This document shows, in pieces, positions 25,767-35,331 of a DNA stretch of 44,118 nt (its first letter is position 1; every line of letters begins with the position of its first letter). Source of the DNA: Chthonomonadales bacterium. Its GTDB lineage: Bacteria; Armatimonadota; Chthonomonadetes; Chthonomonadales; CAJBBX01. Below the pieces are notes generated by a model. The model saw only the letters and a list, made by a program, of their open reading frames with translations. It had not been told where the DNA came from and made no database searches. The position numbers were made by a program, and so were the translations under genes. The stretch is taken from assembly GCA_012517255.1 (NCBI GenBank), contig JAAYVH010000168.1, forward strand, positions 1 through 44,118. Direction: 5' to 3'.

Positions 25767-25838
25767 ATTATACCTCGGTGCGTGGTGCGCTTAGCCTTGT
25801 ACGCAACGGGCACTCCTCGTTCGATGCGGAGGTATAAT
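25767..25838. promoter_or_regulatory. Divergent -10 boxes in an inverted repeat (ppdK / def)
   Basis: ATTATACCTC (25767-25776) and GAGGTATAAT (25829-25838) are exact inverse complements. Each arm ends in a perfect TATAAT, one facing ppdK and the other def. For def the box ends 6 nt before the ATG. No good -35 boxes are visible. Confidence 0.6.
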
Positions 25839-25844
25839 GTAGCG

Positions 25845-26444
25845 ATGATAACCTTCAAAGCACAATCTCCCAAGCATTCGGTTGCGGTCGAGATACCCGA
25901 CCTCGTGCGACCCCTCTGGAGTCGGCGGTATCCTGACATAGTGCGCCTGGGCGACCCCGTATTGCGCCAGGTAGCACGGCCCGTGCCCAAGCCGGATGCC
26001 GCCACGCGGCAACTCGTCGAGCGCATGAAGACCGCCATGCGCGCTGAGCGCGGCATCGGCCTGGCGGCGCCCCAGGTAGGCGTTCTCGAGCGCGTGATCA
26101 TCTACCGGTTGCCCGAAGAGCATGCGCCCATTCATGTGGTTGTCAATCCAAGGATCGTATCGGCCAGAGGCGAACAGACGGCCGTGGAGGGCTGCCTATC
26201 GTTGCCCTATTTGCATGGCGAGGTGACACGCGCTCACGAGATCATCGTCAAGGGCATGGATATGCTGGGTCGCCCAATCAAGAGACGAGCGTCGGACATG
26301 GAGGCGCGCGTCATCCAGCACGAGGTTGATCATCTCGACGGAATCCTGTTCATTGACCGGGCAGATCCCGACACGCTGCACTGGGAGCTGCCGGAGGCGA
26401 TCGAGGTCTCTGCAACGGACGAGGCGACCGATTCCCTACCATGA
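25845..26444 (+). CDS. def: Peptide deformylase
   Basis: Metalloenzyme that removes the N-formyl group from nascent proteins. All three motifs are intact: GIGLAAPQVG (from residue 70), EGCLSLP (115) and QHEVDHLDG (His at 159, 163). The ORF track starts at 25728; I choose ATG 25845 (199 residues). TATAAT lies exactly 6 nt upstream, which would place transcription initiation on the ATG (leaderless). The GGAGGT at 25828-25833 overlaps that -10 box and would not be transcribed in that case. The extra N-terminal 20 residues before VRLGDPVLR are slightly longer than usual. The fmt gene overlaps the stop as ATGA, the common def-fmt pairing. Confidence 0.95.
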   Translation: MITFKAQSPKHSVAVEIPDLVRPLWSRRYPDIVRLGDPVLRQVARPVPKPDAATRQLVERMKTAMRAERGIGLAAPQVGVLERVIIYRLPEEHAPIHVVVNPRIVSARGEQTAVEGCLSLPYLHGEVTRAHEIIVKGMDMLGRPIKRRASDMEARVIQHEVDHLDGILFIDRADPDTLHWELPEAIEVSATDEATDSLP

Positions 26445-27412
26445 GCAGCCCTGACCCGGAAACGCTTCGGGTCGTGTTCTTCGGCACCGCGGATTTCGCG
26501 GTACCCGCCCTCGAAAGACTGACCGCTGGCCCTGGGGTGGAAGTGCTCTCCGTCGTGACGCAGCCCGATCGTCCGAAGGGTCGCGGCCACAAGACCGCAG
26601 CCCCGCCGGTGAAAACCGCTGCCGAGCGACTGGGTCTACCCGTTCTTCAGCCCACGCGCCTGCGATCGGGTCGGCTTGCTGAGGCCCTCGGCCTAATGGC
26701 CCCGGACTTCTTTGTGGTCGCTGCCTACGGCCGCATTCTGCCGAGGGAGATGCTCCGCATACCCCGCGTCGCGCCGGTCAACATCCACGGGTCGCTCTTG
26801 CCGCGCTACCGCGGCGCCGCGCCCATTCAACGAGCTCTGATGGACGGCTGCGTCGAGACCGGCGTCACCACCATGGTCATGACCGATGAGCTCGACGCCG
26901 GCGATATCCTGCAAACGGCCACATACCGGATCCGCGACGATGATGATGCAGGCTCCGTGACATCGGCGCTGGCAGACATGGGCGCGGCGCTGATCCTTGA
27001 GACGCTGCAGCGGATGGCGGCTGGTCAACAGACCCGAACGCCGCAGGATCACGCGCAGGCGACCTACGCACCGCCGATCACGCAGGACGATTGCATCCTC
27101 CGGTGGGGCGAGCCCGCCGAACGGGTCTGCCACCGAATACGCGCCATGTCGCCTCGTCCCGGCGCGACGACGGAGCATGCAGGCCGAAGGCTCAAAGTGC
27201 TGCGGGCACGGCCCGTCCCGTCCGAAACTGCGGCCGCGCCGGGCGAGATTATCGCCGTCACGCGCGACGGCGTCCTCGTACAAGCCGGCTGCGGGGCCGT
27301 TGGGCTCGAAACCGTCCATCCCGAAGGCCGTCGCCCCATGCCCGCCGCCGACTGGGCGCGAGGTGCGCGGGTAGTTCCGGGCACGCGTTTCGCTACAATC
27401 CCGAGTCCGTAG
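26441..27412 (+). CDS. fmt: Methionyl-tRNA formyltransferase
   Basis: Formylates initiator Met-tRNA with 10-formyl-THF, complementing the adjacent deformylase. Motifs are VVFFGTADFAVPALE at the N-terminus, the catalytic region NIHGSLLPRYRGAAP (from residue 114) and TDELDAGDIL with the catalytic Asp. The C-terminal OB-fold tRNA-binding domain starts near ILRWGEPAERVCHRIRA. Length 323 is typical. The ATG is within the ATGA overlap with def, so the two are translationally coupled. The final 20 nt overlap the convergent cyclase-family gene. Confidence 0.97.
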   Translation: MSSPDPETLRVVFFGTADFAVPALERLTAGPGVEVLSVVTQPDRPKGRGHKTAAPPVKTAAERLGLPVLQPTRLRSGRLAEALGLMAPDFFVVAAYGRILPREMLRIPRVAPVNIHGSLLPRYRGAAPIQRALMDGCVETGVTTMVMTDELDAGDILQTATYRIRDDDDAGSVTSALADMGAALILETLQRMAAGQQTRTPQDHAQATYAPPITQDDCILRWGEPAERVCHRIRAMSPRPGATTEHAGRRLKVLRARPVPSETAAAPGEIIAVTRDGVLVQAGCGAVGLETVHPEGRRPMPAADWARGARVVPGTRFATIPSP

Positions 27413-28016
27413 GTCCGGCGCTCCAATCGAGCAGAATCGCTCGAACTGGCGATGCTTCAGCCCCGCGCCAGGGCAGCGGCGTGCACACCAGGAAGTATCT
27501 CCCCGGCTCAACGCCGTTCAGCTTGCAGTTCTCCAGAATGCAGCAACCGGCCGCTAGCAGTCTCTTGTGTGCCGGCCACTCCAGGCTGTCCGGCGCGTCA
27601 ATGGACATGCACGTCGTGCCCACCAGCCGCACCTTGCGTTCGCATAGAAACCTTGCTGCGTCTTCGGTGAGCCACATGTCGGATGCGGGTTCTTCGGGCA
27701 TAAAGAGCACGCGCGGCAGAGGCATGGGACATGCGCCCGCAAGGTCGGACCGCTGGACCGCTCCCCCGCCGACGCGGACCACATAGGCGTCCCCCAGCAG
27801 ATCGTCCAGGCGGGCAGACAGGATGTCTCCACCCCCGGCGATGAAGTGGGCCGGCGCATCAAGATGCGTCCCGCAGTGCGCCGAGCATGCCATCGCGTGC
27901 AGCGTATATCCGTCGCCGGCGCCGATGCCGCGGAGTTGCGAGAGCATCGGCAGTGGATCGCCTGGCCACGTCGTTACCTCATCGGGGATGATCCGCGAAA
28001 TGTCGTGTACAATCAT
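27393..28016 (-). CDS. Cyclase-family metal-dependent hydrolase
   Basis: Member of the family that includes kynurenine formamidase (KynB) and isatin hydrolase. The hallmark metal site is HCGTHLDAPAHF, followed by the partner stretch IDAPDSLEWPAHKRLL. The 207-residue length is typical. It could hydrolyse N-formyl-kynurenine, another amide or a cyclic ester; no kynurenine-pathway genes are nearby. GAGGAA precedes the ATG by about 7 nt. The gene is divergent from the M1-like peptidase, and its first codons contain, on the other strand, the TACAAT box proposed for that gene's uORF. Its stop lies inside the end of fmt. Confidence 0.87.
   Translation of the reverse strand: MIVHDISRIIPDEVTTWPGDPLPMLSQLRGIGAGDGYTLHAMACSAHCGTHLDAPAHFIAGGGDILSARLDDLLGDAYVVRVGGGAVQRSDLAGACPMPLPRVLFMPEEPASDMWLTEDAARFLCERKVRLVGTTCMSIDAPDSLEWPAHKRLLAAGCCILENCKLNGVEPGRYFLVCTPLPWRGAEASPVRAILLDWSAGPTDSGL
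28008..28013 (+). promoter_or_regulatory. -10 box for a leaderless uORF
   Basis: TACAAT ends 6 nt before ATG 28020, the same geometry as TATAAT before def. No consensus -35 box is seen, and the box overlaps the divergent cyclase coding sequence. Confidence 0.4.
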
Positions 28017-28019
28017 CGC

Positions 28020-28070
28020 ATGTTCCTCGTCATTCGAGCGGTTCAGAGCGCTCTGGTTCCTACACCATGA
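28020..28070 (+). CDS. 16-codon uORF coupled to the M1-like peptidase
   Basis: ATG 28020 opens MFLVIRAVQSALVPTP and ends at TGA 28068-28070, overlapping the peptidase ATG at 28067 as ATGA. The peptidase has no Shine-Dalgarno sequence, so translation through this uORF would explain its expression. The uORF contains the 12-bp palindrome CAGAGCGCTCTG. It is too short for the track on its own. Function is unknown, and chance remains possible. Confidence 0.4.
   Translation: MFLVIRAVQSALVPTP
28044..28055. repeat. 12-bp perfect palindrome, possible operator
   Basis: CAGAGCGCTCTG lies midway between the divergent cyclase and M1-like peptidase starts, inside the uORF. It could be a dimer binding site or simply a coding coincidence. 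Confidence 0.35.
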
Positions 28071-29917
28071 GTTTGTTCCCCCCTACCGGACGCTACCTTC
28101 GCCGGTCCACGTTGCTCTTCCTCGCTCTCATTGCATGCGGTGCGGTCGGTTCGGCCCTCGGTTGGGGCGTTCTGTCGCGCCCGTATCAGAGCCCTGGCGA
28201 GCTCGCCGCTCTGGTCGAGCGGGCTGTCAATGCGGGTGACGCCGTGACGATGGAGTCGCTGACGGCCCCGGGCATCAAGAACGACTACCGATGGGTCCGC
28301 GAATGGCGCCAGAGCGGCAACTTCAAGCGCTGGAAAGCTGGGCCGGTCTCCGTGTATGGATCGCAGCGCACCCTTCTGCACATCTCACGGCTGCAGGTGG
28401 TACAGAGCACGTATGACCATCTCTACGAGATCGCAGGCCCGAGTTCGCGACCACGGCTCGGTCGCGAGATACCGGAAGACGAGCTGGTCGGATGTCGGGT
28501 GACCGATCATCGCATCACGGTGACCTTTGATCCAGCCCGGCGCCATGTGACAGTCACCGACCGAGCGAAGGTGACAACACACGCTGACCGGTGGTCTGTC
28601 GCGCTCGTGCGCCTCAACGCGCAGTTCTCCGTGTCCCAGGTCACGCTGGATGACGCACCGACGCCGTGGCGGCAGTTCGGCGGTTTCATCATGGTTCCCA
28701 AGCCTGCAGCCCAGACGGCCACGCTTACTCTCGCGTATGAGGCTACGCTCCCGAAGACCGGCGAGACCTTCATGTCAGATAAGGAGGCGGCGCTCACCGC
28801 GTACTGGTACGCGCACACCGGCAGGCTCCCGGCGACCTCTGAGATCGAGGTTCGCGCCCCACAGGACTGGCTGGCCATCGCGCCCGGCGAACGCCAGAGC
28901 GGATCGTCCAGCGCGGTGCGGTGGAAGAACCTGCTGCCGGTCAGCTTCATCACCGTTGCTGCGGGCAAGTACAGCGTTACCCGACGGGAGGTCGGCGGCG
29001 TTACCTTGAACGCGTACCTGTTGAGACCGTCGGCGACCCGAGCGCGCGAAGTTCTCGATCAGGCCCAGTCGGCAATCGAGGTCTTCGGCCATCAGATTGC
29101 TCCTTTCCCCTACTCCGGCTACACGGTGGTCGAGTCCGATGTTTTCCCTGCTGCTCTGGAAGCCTATTCCTTCACCCTCTGCGGACGGGAAACACTGCCC
29201 GGCGTTGTGGTGCACGAGGTGTCGCACACATGGTGGGGCGGCCTTGTCCCGAACACCTACACGCGCTCCATGTGGAATGAGGCCTTCGCGACCTACTCGG
29301 AAGGACTTCACCGGAGATTAGCGGGAGCCGGCCCCGACGACCCCACTGGGCATGGCGCTCGGACAGCAGGAAACACGCTGCCTACTGCTCTGCCCCTCAG
29401 CAAAGTGACCGACGCGATGAACAGCACCCACGCGGCCATCGGCTACACGAAGGGCGCCCATGTCCTTGGGCAGCTAGAACGCATGATTGGTCCCGAGAGA
29501 ATGCGCGCCACGCTCCGCGCCTTCGTGACACGGCATCGGTGCGGCGATGCCGCCGACTGGTCGGACTTCCAGGCCGCAGTCACGGCAACGAACGGAACGG
29601 AATGGGCGGAGTGCCTGGACGCGTGGCTCAACGACCCCCGAATCCCATCGTTTGGCCTCTCCGGCGTACGCGTATCGCGGTCAGGAAGCGGCTACGAGAT
29701 CACCGGGACAGTAACCGTCGAGCCGGTTGGCTTCTGGGCACTCATACCCTTGACCGCCGGAGGCAACGAGCCCACAAGCACAGCGGTCCTTTGTCGCGGG
29801 AGCGCCACCCCATTCCGTTTCCAGAGCCGCGCCGCCCCCGAGGTGGTAACGCTCGATCCAGACGGCGTCGTGCTGCGAACGGGCGGTGATGTTCGAGCGG
29901 CACTGACGGACAAATAG
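28067..29917 (+). CDS. M1-family aminopeptidase-like membrane-anchored protein
   Basis: Gluzincin-type zinc peptidase. A single hydrophobic segment (residues 14-34, LLFLALIACGAVGSALGWGV) should export or anchor it. HEVSH begins at residue 383 and the third ligand is in MWNEAFATYSEGL; the spacing is 17 residues rather than the usual 18 of M1 enzymes. The place of the GAMEN exopeptidase motif holds AALEAYSFTL, so substrate end-recognition may differ. The C-terminal region resembles an M1 beta-sandwich. It has no Shine-Dalgarno sequence; the start overlaps the stop of a possible uORF. It is monocistronic and followed by a prepilin with its own promoter. Active-site residues are intact, but the substrate is unknown. 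Confidence 0.85.
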   Translation: MSLFPPTGRYLRRSTLLFLALIACGAVGSALGWGVLSRPYQSPGELAALVERAVNAGDAVTMESLTAPGIKNDYRWVREWRQSGNFKRWKAGPVSVYGSQRTLLHISRLQVVQSTYDHLYEIAGPSSRPRLGREIPEDELVGCRVTDHRITVTFDPARRHVTVTDRAKVTTHADRWSVALVRLNAQFSVSQVTLDDAPTPWRQFGGFIMVPKPAAQTATLTLAYEATLPKTGETFMSDKEAALTAYWYAHTGRLPATSEIEVRAPQDWLAIAPGERQSGSSSAVRWKNLLPVSFITVAAGKYSVTRREVGGVTLNAYLLRPSATRAREVLDQAQSAIEVFGHQIAPFPYSGYTVVESDVFPAALEAYSFTLCGRETLPGVVVHEVSHTWWGGLVPNTYTRSMWNEAFATYSEGLHRRLAGAGPDDPTGHGARTAGNTLPTALPLSKVTDAMNSTHAAIGYTKGAHVLGQLERMIGPERMRATLRAFVTRHRCGDAADWSDFQAAVTATNGTEWAECLDAWLNDPRIPSFGLSGVRVSRSGSGYEITGTVTVEPVGFWALIPLTAGGNEPTSTAVLCRGSATPFRFQSRAAPEVVTLDPDGVVLRTGGDVRAALTDK

Positions 29918-29963
29918 TTTGCGCCCGACTGTAACCCGCCTATGCCGATATGACAGAAACTGC

Positions 29964-29992
29964 TTGACTATTCCGCCGGCTTTTGATATAGT
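29964..29992 (+). promoter_or_regulatory. Sigma70-type promoter of the first prepilin gene
   Basis: TTGACT, 17-nt spacer, TATAGT. It predicts a transcription start near 30000 and a leader of about 125 nt with no obvious structure. Confidence 0.75.
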
Positions 29993-30124
29993 CAGTGTGT
30001 CACAGGTGGCGTAGCGCACAGCACGTGTTGGGGCGTGTTGACGTTCGAGCGGTAGCGGACGGGCGCGCCGTACCTGCGTGAACGACATTCACCGCACCAC
30101 AGGAAGGGGAGAAAGGAAGCAACG

Positions 30125-30988
<864 letters not shown>

Positions 30989-31032
30989 CAGGCTCTTGGC
31001 GTCGCGTCGGCGCTGACGCGGCAATGCCCTGG

Positions 31033-31069
31033 GCGGCCCCTTCGCTCCGAGCGGAGGGGCCGCTCTTTC
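31033..31069 (+). terminator. Rho-independent terminator of the first prepilin gene
   Basis: GCGGCCCCT (31033-31041) pairs with AGGGGCCGC (31055-31063), with an inner CGCT/AGCG stem, and is followed by TCTTTCG. It lies about 45 nt after the prepilin stop. Confidence 0.85.
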
Positions 31070-31144
31070 GTGTGCGTCGTTCACGCACACGCAACGTGGC
31101 GCACGGTGGGCACCCTGTGCATGGCCTTGGTAACGCCATCGCAG

Positions 31145-31174
31145 TTGACACCGTATGGTCATGGGCGGTATACT
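31145..31174 (+). promoter_or_regulatory. Sigma70-type promoter of the G5-3D gene
   Basis: TTGACA (perfect), 18-nt spacer, TATACT. The start would be near 31181, giving a leader of about 97 nt before the TTG start codon. Confidence 0.8.
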
Positions 31175-31277
31175 GCGCCGCCTTCGGCATTGAGGGCCGG
31201 TCTTTTTGCCGTCTGATCCGAGGGCAACGAAGAGGCGACCTTGTCCGAGCTGCTCACGTCAGGAAAGGAGAGCCCTA

Positions 31278-31976
31278 TTGACAACGGAACACACGCTCGG
31301 CCTCAGAGCCGTGACCATTACACTATCCGCGATCGTCGCGCTAGGTGCAGGCTTGTGGGCAGTCATCATGCCGGCTACGGCAGATGATCAGAAGGACCCA
31401 ACCCCGGGAACAGCGACCCGCATCATCACAGCCGTTGAGGCTGTTCCATACACGACCCATCGCATCCCCTCGACCGAACTCCGCGTGGGCACCAGCAAGA
31501 TAGTGAGGGCCGGCGTCGCCGGCAAACGCGAAGTTCGCTACGAGATCACTTTCAGCGGAGAGGCCGAACAGTCCCGTCGAGAGCTCTCGTCTCGCATCAT
31601 CAAGGAGCCGTCTCCGGAAGTCGTTTATGTTGGGTCGGCTGACAGCGCCACCGCGCGAGGCCGCCTAAGTTCGCGCGGCTACTTCGGCGGACGACGCGTC
31701 GTCACGATGATCGCCACCGGATATGACCCGAGCCCGGCGTCCAACGGCGGCACCAACCGCACTTCCACAGGCATAAAGGTAGGCCACGGCCTCGTCGCGG
31801 TTGACCCGAAGTTCATCCCCATTGGTACCAAGCTGTACATCGAAGGCTATGGCTACGCCGTCGCGGCCGATGTAGGCGGGGCCATCAAGGGCAACCGCAT
31901 TGACCTCGGTCACGACACCGCGCGCAAAGCCCGCATGGTGGGCCGGCGTGTGGTGCGGGTTCACATCCTGAACTAG
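31278..31976 (+). CDS. G5 and 3D domain cell-wall protein (YabE-like)
   Basis: Exported protein probably involved in peptidoglycan turnover. A hydrophobic N-terminus (about residues 10-35) is followed by a G5-like region (VPYTTHRIPSTELRVGTSKIV...GKREVRYEI). A C-terminal 3D domain follows, with the three Asp residues in VAVDPKFIPIGT, AADVGGAIKG and RIDLGHD; 3D domains are found in lytic transglycosylase-like enzymes. The track starts at 31206, but the TTG at 31278 has AGGAAAGGAG 7 nt upstream, giving 232 residues. It sits 50 nt before rsmA, matching the yabE-rnmV-ksgA order of Firmicutes without rnmV. Confidence 0.88.
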   Translation: MTTEHTLGLRAVTITLSAIVALGAGLWAVIMPATADDQKDPTPGTATRIITAVEAVPYTTHRIPSTELRVGTSKIVRAGVAGKREVRYEITFSGEAEQSRRELSSRIIKEPSPEVVYVGSADSATARGRLSSRGYFGGRRVVTMIATGYDPSPASNGGTNRTSTGIKVGHGLVAVDPKFIPIGTKLYIEGYGYAVAADVGGAIKGNRIDLGHDTARKARMVGRRVVRVHILN

Positions 31977-32026
31977 CCGTCTCGCGGCAGCCCATCGATG
32001 AGGGGCGGCGACAGCGCTACACCAGC

Positions 32027-32902
32027 ATGGATCCAGCCGCCCCATCTAGCATCCGCGCCCTTCTGCGCGAACACGGGCTTCACCCTCGCAAGCGTCTCGG
32101 TCAGCATTTCCTCGCGGACGGTAACATCCTTGAACGCATTGCCCGCCTCGCCGTCACGTCGCCTGACGACCGGGTAATCGAGATCGGCGCAGGCCTCGGG
32201 GGGCTTACGCTCCGGCTTGCTGCCCTCGCAGAGCGCGTCACGGCGATCGAGGTGGATTCTGCGATGCAGCCGGCTCTGCGCCAGACGCTCGGCGGTCGAA
32301 CCAACGTAGAAACCGTCTTCGGGGATTTCCTTAATCTCGATATGCCCCATTTTCTCGATGCCGCCTTCGGCGAATCTCGAGGCGTCGTGGCAGGCAACAT
32401 CCCCTACAACATCACCTCACCCATACTCGAGCGGCTTTTCGAGCACATGGACCGGATCCGCCGCATTGTGCTGCTGGTGCAAAGAGAGGTGGCAGAGCGG
32501 CTTGCCGCCAGACCGGGAACGCGCGCATGGGGCAACCTCAGCGTGTTCGCGCAATACCATGCGTCCGTGCAGCTCGAAGGCTTCGTGCCTGCGCACCTTT
32601 TCCTCCCAGCCCCAGACGTCGCCAGCGCCATCGTCGTCCTTGAGCCGCACCCCGATCCGCCGGTAGCTGTTTGCGACTTCGCGACCTTTCGCCGCGTGGT
32701 GCATGCTGCGTTCGGCTATCGCCGCAAGACGCTGGCCAATGCGCTGGTCCAAGGCGGTGTCGTCGCGGACGCAACGATGGCTACCGAAATCCTGCTCGGT
32801 CTCGGCATGGACCCCATGCGGCGTGGCGAGACGCTCGGTCTCACCGAGTTCGGGCGACTCGCGAACGCCGTGCACTCAACCGGCGGGCGCGAGCCGAACT
32901 GA
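32027..32902 (+). CDS. rsmA: 16S rRNA dimethyladenosine transferase RsmA/KsgA
   Basis: SAM-dependent enzyme that dimethylates two adjacent adenines in the 3'-end hairpin of 16S rRNA during small-subunit maturation. Motifs are KRLGQHFLADGNILERI, the SAM loop VIEIGAGLGGLTLRLA, the acidic AIEVDSAM and the catalytic NIPYN (residues 124-128). The C-terminal domain has FGYRRKTLANAL. Length 291 is standard. It probably shares a transcript with the G5-3D gene. The last 27 nt overlap the convergent glycosidase-like gene. Confidence 0.97.
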   Translation: MDPAAPSSIRALLREHGLHPRKRLGQHFLADGNILERIARLAVTSPDDRVIEIGAGLGGLTLRLAALAERVTAIEVDSAMQPALRQTLGGRTNVETVFGDFLNLDMPHFLDAAFGESRGVVAGNIPYNITSPILERLFEHMDRIRRIVLLVQREVAERLAARPGTRAWGNLSVFAQYHASVQLEGFVPAHLFLPAPDVASAIVVLEPHPDPPVAVCDFATFRRVVHAAFGYRRKTLANALVQGGVVADATMATEILLGLGMDPMRRGETLGLTEFGRLANAVHSTGGREPN

Positions 32903-35326
32903 GGCGTAGTGCCGCAAGCCTGCCACCTGCAGAATGAGTCCCGCACCGTCTTCGGTGCAAGTCAGACGCGTCCCTTGATCTGGACTGGACAGCGCCGCGA
33001 CCGTCTTGCCTGACCACGGCGCTCGGATTCGCACCGCGATCGCCGGAGCCTCCGCGACCACATCCTTGCCCAGGTCCACGCCGATGTTGGCAAGATCAAC
33101 CATCCAGCCGGTTCTCCCTGGTTGACGCCAGACAGCAACCTCAACCGTCGTCGGAGCCGTCGCCTCCGGTATGATATGCGTGCCTCCGACCACTCCTCGC
33201 AACTCGGGCAGAGCCGCCGCCCGGCGCTCAGGCTTCAGGTAGTAGACCATGCCAACAGGATCCGCCACGCTCGAGAGGCGCCCCTTCCCTACAGGATGGC
33301 TCCTCCACTCTGACGTCAGGGGTACCCCCAGAGCCGCGTGCAAGTGCTGCGGACGGTCCATATATGCGCCGTCTGTTCCGTGGCGAATGCCGCACGGACC
33401 CGTCGTTACCAGATGTCCCCCGCCTCTCACCCATGCGATCACCGAACGAAGCGCGCCGTCACTCAAACACACCACGTCCGGCAGAATGAGGGTTCGGAAT
33501 GCGCTCAGGTCGCGACCAGTCAGCCGCCAGTCCGGCAGAACGACATACGGGATATGGGCATCCATCAGGGCGGTTCCCCATCCCCAGTGGCCGAACACAT
33601 GCGGCTGCACGTCGATGTCGGGGAAGCCGCCGGGCGCAAGCTCATAGAGCTGGCAGTCCGGAGAGAATACGAGCGCCGTGTCGGCGACGGGGATACGATC
33701 CTCGTAGCTCGCCTGATGCGCACGCACGAAGCCATTCAGCCAAGCATGCGTCTCGACAGAGCCGACGACCCGCGACTGGCCGGGGTCACAGAGCAGGAAC
33801 GCCCCGTTGGCGAGCGCTTCGGAGAGGAGAGCCTTTGCCAGCGCTTCCTTGCCGCGATGCTCGGCGTGTGGCCCGTCGAGGTAGTACCACGCAGCACAGT
33901 GCCGTCCAGATTGATGGGCAAGAGCCGCCCTATAGACAACCGCCATCTTCCCCATCGGCGGCAGCATGATTCCGCGGGTGCCCGACCCCATGTGCCAGCC
34001 CGGGGTGACTTCGGTGTGCACCATGTCGGTCCACGGCTCTCTGGCCCATCCCAGACCGTACATGGGAATGTCGTTGCAGCAGACCGCGAAGTCCCGGCAC
34101 CCGCCCTCACGAGCGCCCTTATGCAGCGCCTGGTACAGCAGCCGCAAATCCTCTCGCGCGCACACCTGTCTGCCCGCCTTCACCAGCCTCCAGAGCGGGT
34201 CGGCTGGCCACCTCCGGTCAGACCATCCAGGATCGGCCAGATTCGACGGATCCTTCACGCCGTAGTGCGCTGATCGCGACTTCAGCGCCGACCTCACCTC
34301 GAGCGACGCGACGTCGCATACGGCTGCGTCCCTGACGGCACGCAGAGGCGCACGATTGGCGATGTACTTCCTCAAGCGGTGCAGCGACCAGTCGCCAAAC
34401 GCGTGTTTGATCGGCGGATAGCCAAAGTTGTCCCAGGGCGACCAGTTATCGCACCATACGCCGTCCACTCCGGCGCGGGCGATCTCCCGGACCGATGCGC
34501 GCGCATACTCGCGCCAGAAAGGCGCCGAAAGGTCTTTATGGACGCTGATCACGCCACACCACACCGTAACGCCGGGCTCTACGCTTGCGCCATCAATCTC
34601 GTCACGACCTCCGACGGCAGCATACAGACCGCGGCGATAAGGCTCCGCGGGAGCCTCGCCCGGCGTGACTCCAGCCACGGGGCCGAAGATCGGACGCACA
34701 TCGCCATTGATATCCTTGGATGCGCACGCATCCCATACTTCGGCGTTCAGCGGCTCGCGCGGCCCGTGGAGACGGCCGGTCGCTGGTCTGCCGTCGGGAT
34801 ACCGGGGAACGGGGATGCCGCGAGCTGCGAGAGTGTAGGCTGGCTGGACGTGCTTCTCGCCACCGACCGAAGCATGGATTCCCGCCCAGCTCACTTCATC
34901 GCCCAACGGGAGACCATCGGCAACCCAGCACCAGTGCGTTCGAACCGGTTTGGCAGTCAGCGGATCTTCAGGATGCTTTTCCAGGGATCCGTCCGGGCGC
35001 CGGGCGAAAGCCACCGCGTAGATCATGCAGTCGCCGACCCCCTCGATGTACGTGATCGTGCGGACATCCTTGCCACGCAGCCGCTGCACAATGGTGCGCG
35101 TCTCCAGCACCGATAGACGCTGCGCGAACGGCCCCCACGTCGGATCGGCAGCGATGTTGCACAGCAGGACGTTCGCTCCGCTCGCCTCAAGCGCATCCAG
35201 GTCGGCGGTCTGAATCACGGTCGGAACCGCGTCGATCCACCGACGGCGTAGAGTCGCGCTATGGGCCGGCAGGCGGCGGCATGCCAGGCCCGTCAGAACG
35301 AGCCCAAGAAGCTGGCGTCGAGTCAC
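32876..35326 (-). CDS. Exported TIM-barrel glycosidase-like protein
   Basis: I recognise a general glycosidase-like architecture but no exact family. The N-terminus MTRRQLLGLVLTGLAC has twin arginines and a hydrophobic run, so Tat or lipoprotein-type export is likely. The first 550 residues suggest a TIM barrel with aromatic and acidic patches (GVDGVWCDNWSPWDNFGYP, WHMGSGTRGIM). From about 560 a beta-galactosidase-trimerisation-like or GATase-like domain follows (LVFSPDCQLYE, YVVLPDWRL, TLILPDVVCLSDGAL, WVRGGGHLVTTGP). The catalytic pair is unassigned. The start is GTG at 35326, 5 nt after the stop of the small upstream gene, so it is the last gene of that operon. It overlaps the end of rsmA. 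Confidence 0.78.
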   Translation of the reverse strand: MTRRQLLGLVLTGLACRRLPAHSATLRRRWIDAVPTVIQTADLDALEASGANVLLCNIAADPTWGPFAQRLSVLETRTIVQRLRGKDVRTITYIEGVGDCMIYAVAFARRPDGSLEKHPEDPLTAKPVRTHWCWVADGLPLGDEVSWAGIHASVGGEKHVQPAYTLAARGIPVPRYPDGRPATGRLHGPREPLNAEVWDACASKDINGDVRPIFGPVAGVTPGEAPAEPYRRGLYAAVGGRDEIDGASVEPGVTVWCGVISVHKDLSAPFWREYARASVREIARAGVDGVWCDNWSPWDNFGYPPIKHAFGDWSLHRLRKYIANRAPLRAVRDAAVCDVASLEVRSALKSRSAHYGVKDPSNLADPGWSDRRWPADPLWRLVKAGRQVCAREDLRLLYQALHKGAREGGCRDFAVCCNDIPMYGLGWAREPWTDMVHTEVTPGWHMGSGTRGIMLPPMGKMAVVYRAALAHQSGRHCAAWYYLDGPHAEHRGKEALAKALLSEALANGAFLLCDPGQSRVVGSVETHAWLNGFVRAHQASYEDRIPVADTALVFSPDCQLYELAPGGFPDIDVQPHVFGHWGWGTALMDAHIPYVVLPDWRLTGRDLSAFRTLILPDVVCLSDGALRSVIAWVRGGGHLVTTGPCGIRHGTDGAYMDRPQHLHAALGVPLTSEWRSHPVGKGRLSSVADPVGMVYYLKPERRAAALPELRGVVGGTHIIPEATAPTTVEVAVWRQPGRTGWMVDLANIGVDLGKDVVAEAPAIAVRIRAPWSGKTVAALSSPDQGTRLTCTEDGAGLILQVAGLRHYASVRLAPAG

Positions 35327-35331
35327 GCGGG

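Noticed and set aside
31175-31277. Possible c-di-AMP (ydaO) riboswitch before the G5-3D gene
   Set aside because: Such genes sometimes carry this riboswitch, but the leader is only about 97 nt and I cannot find the conserved core.
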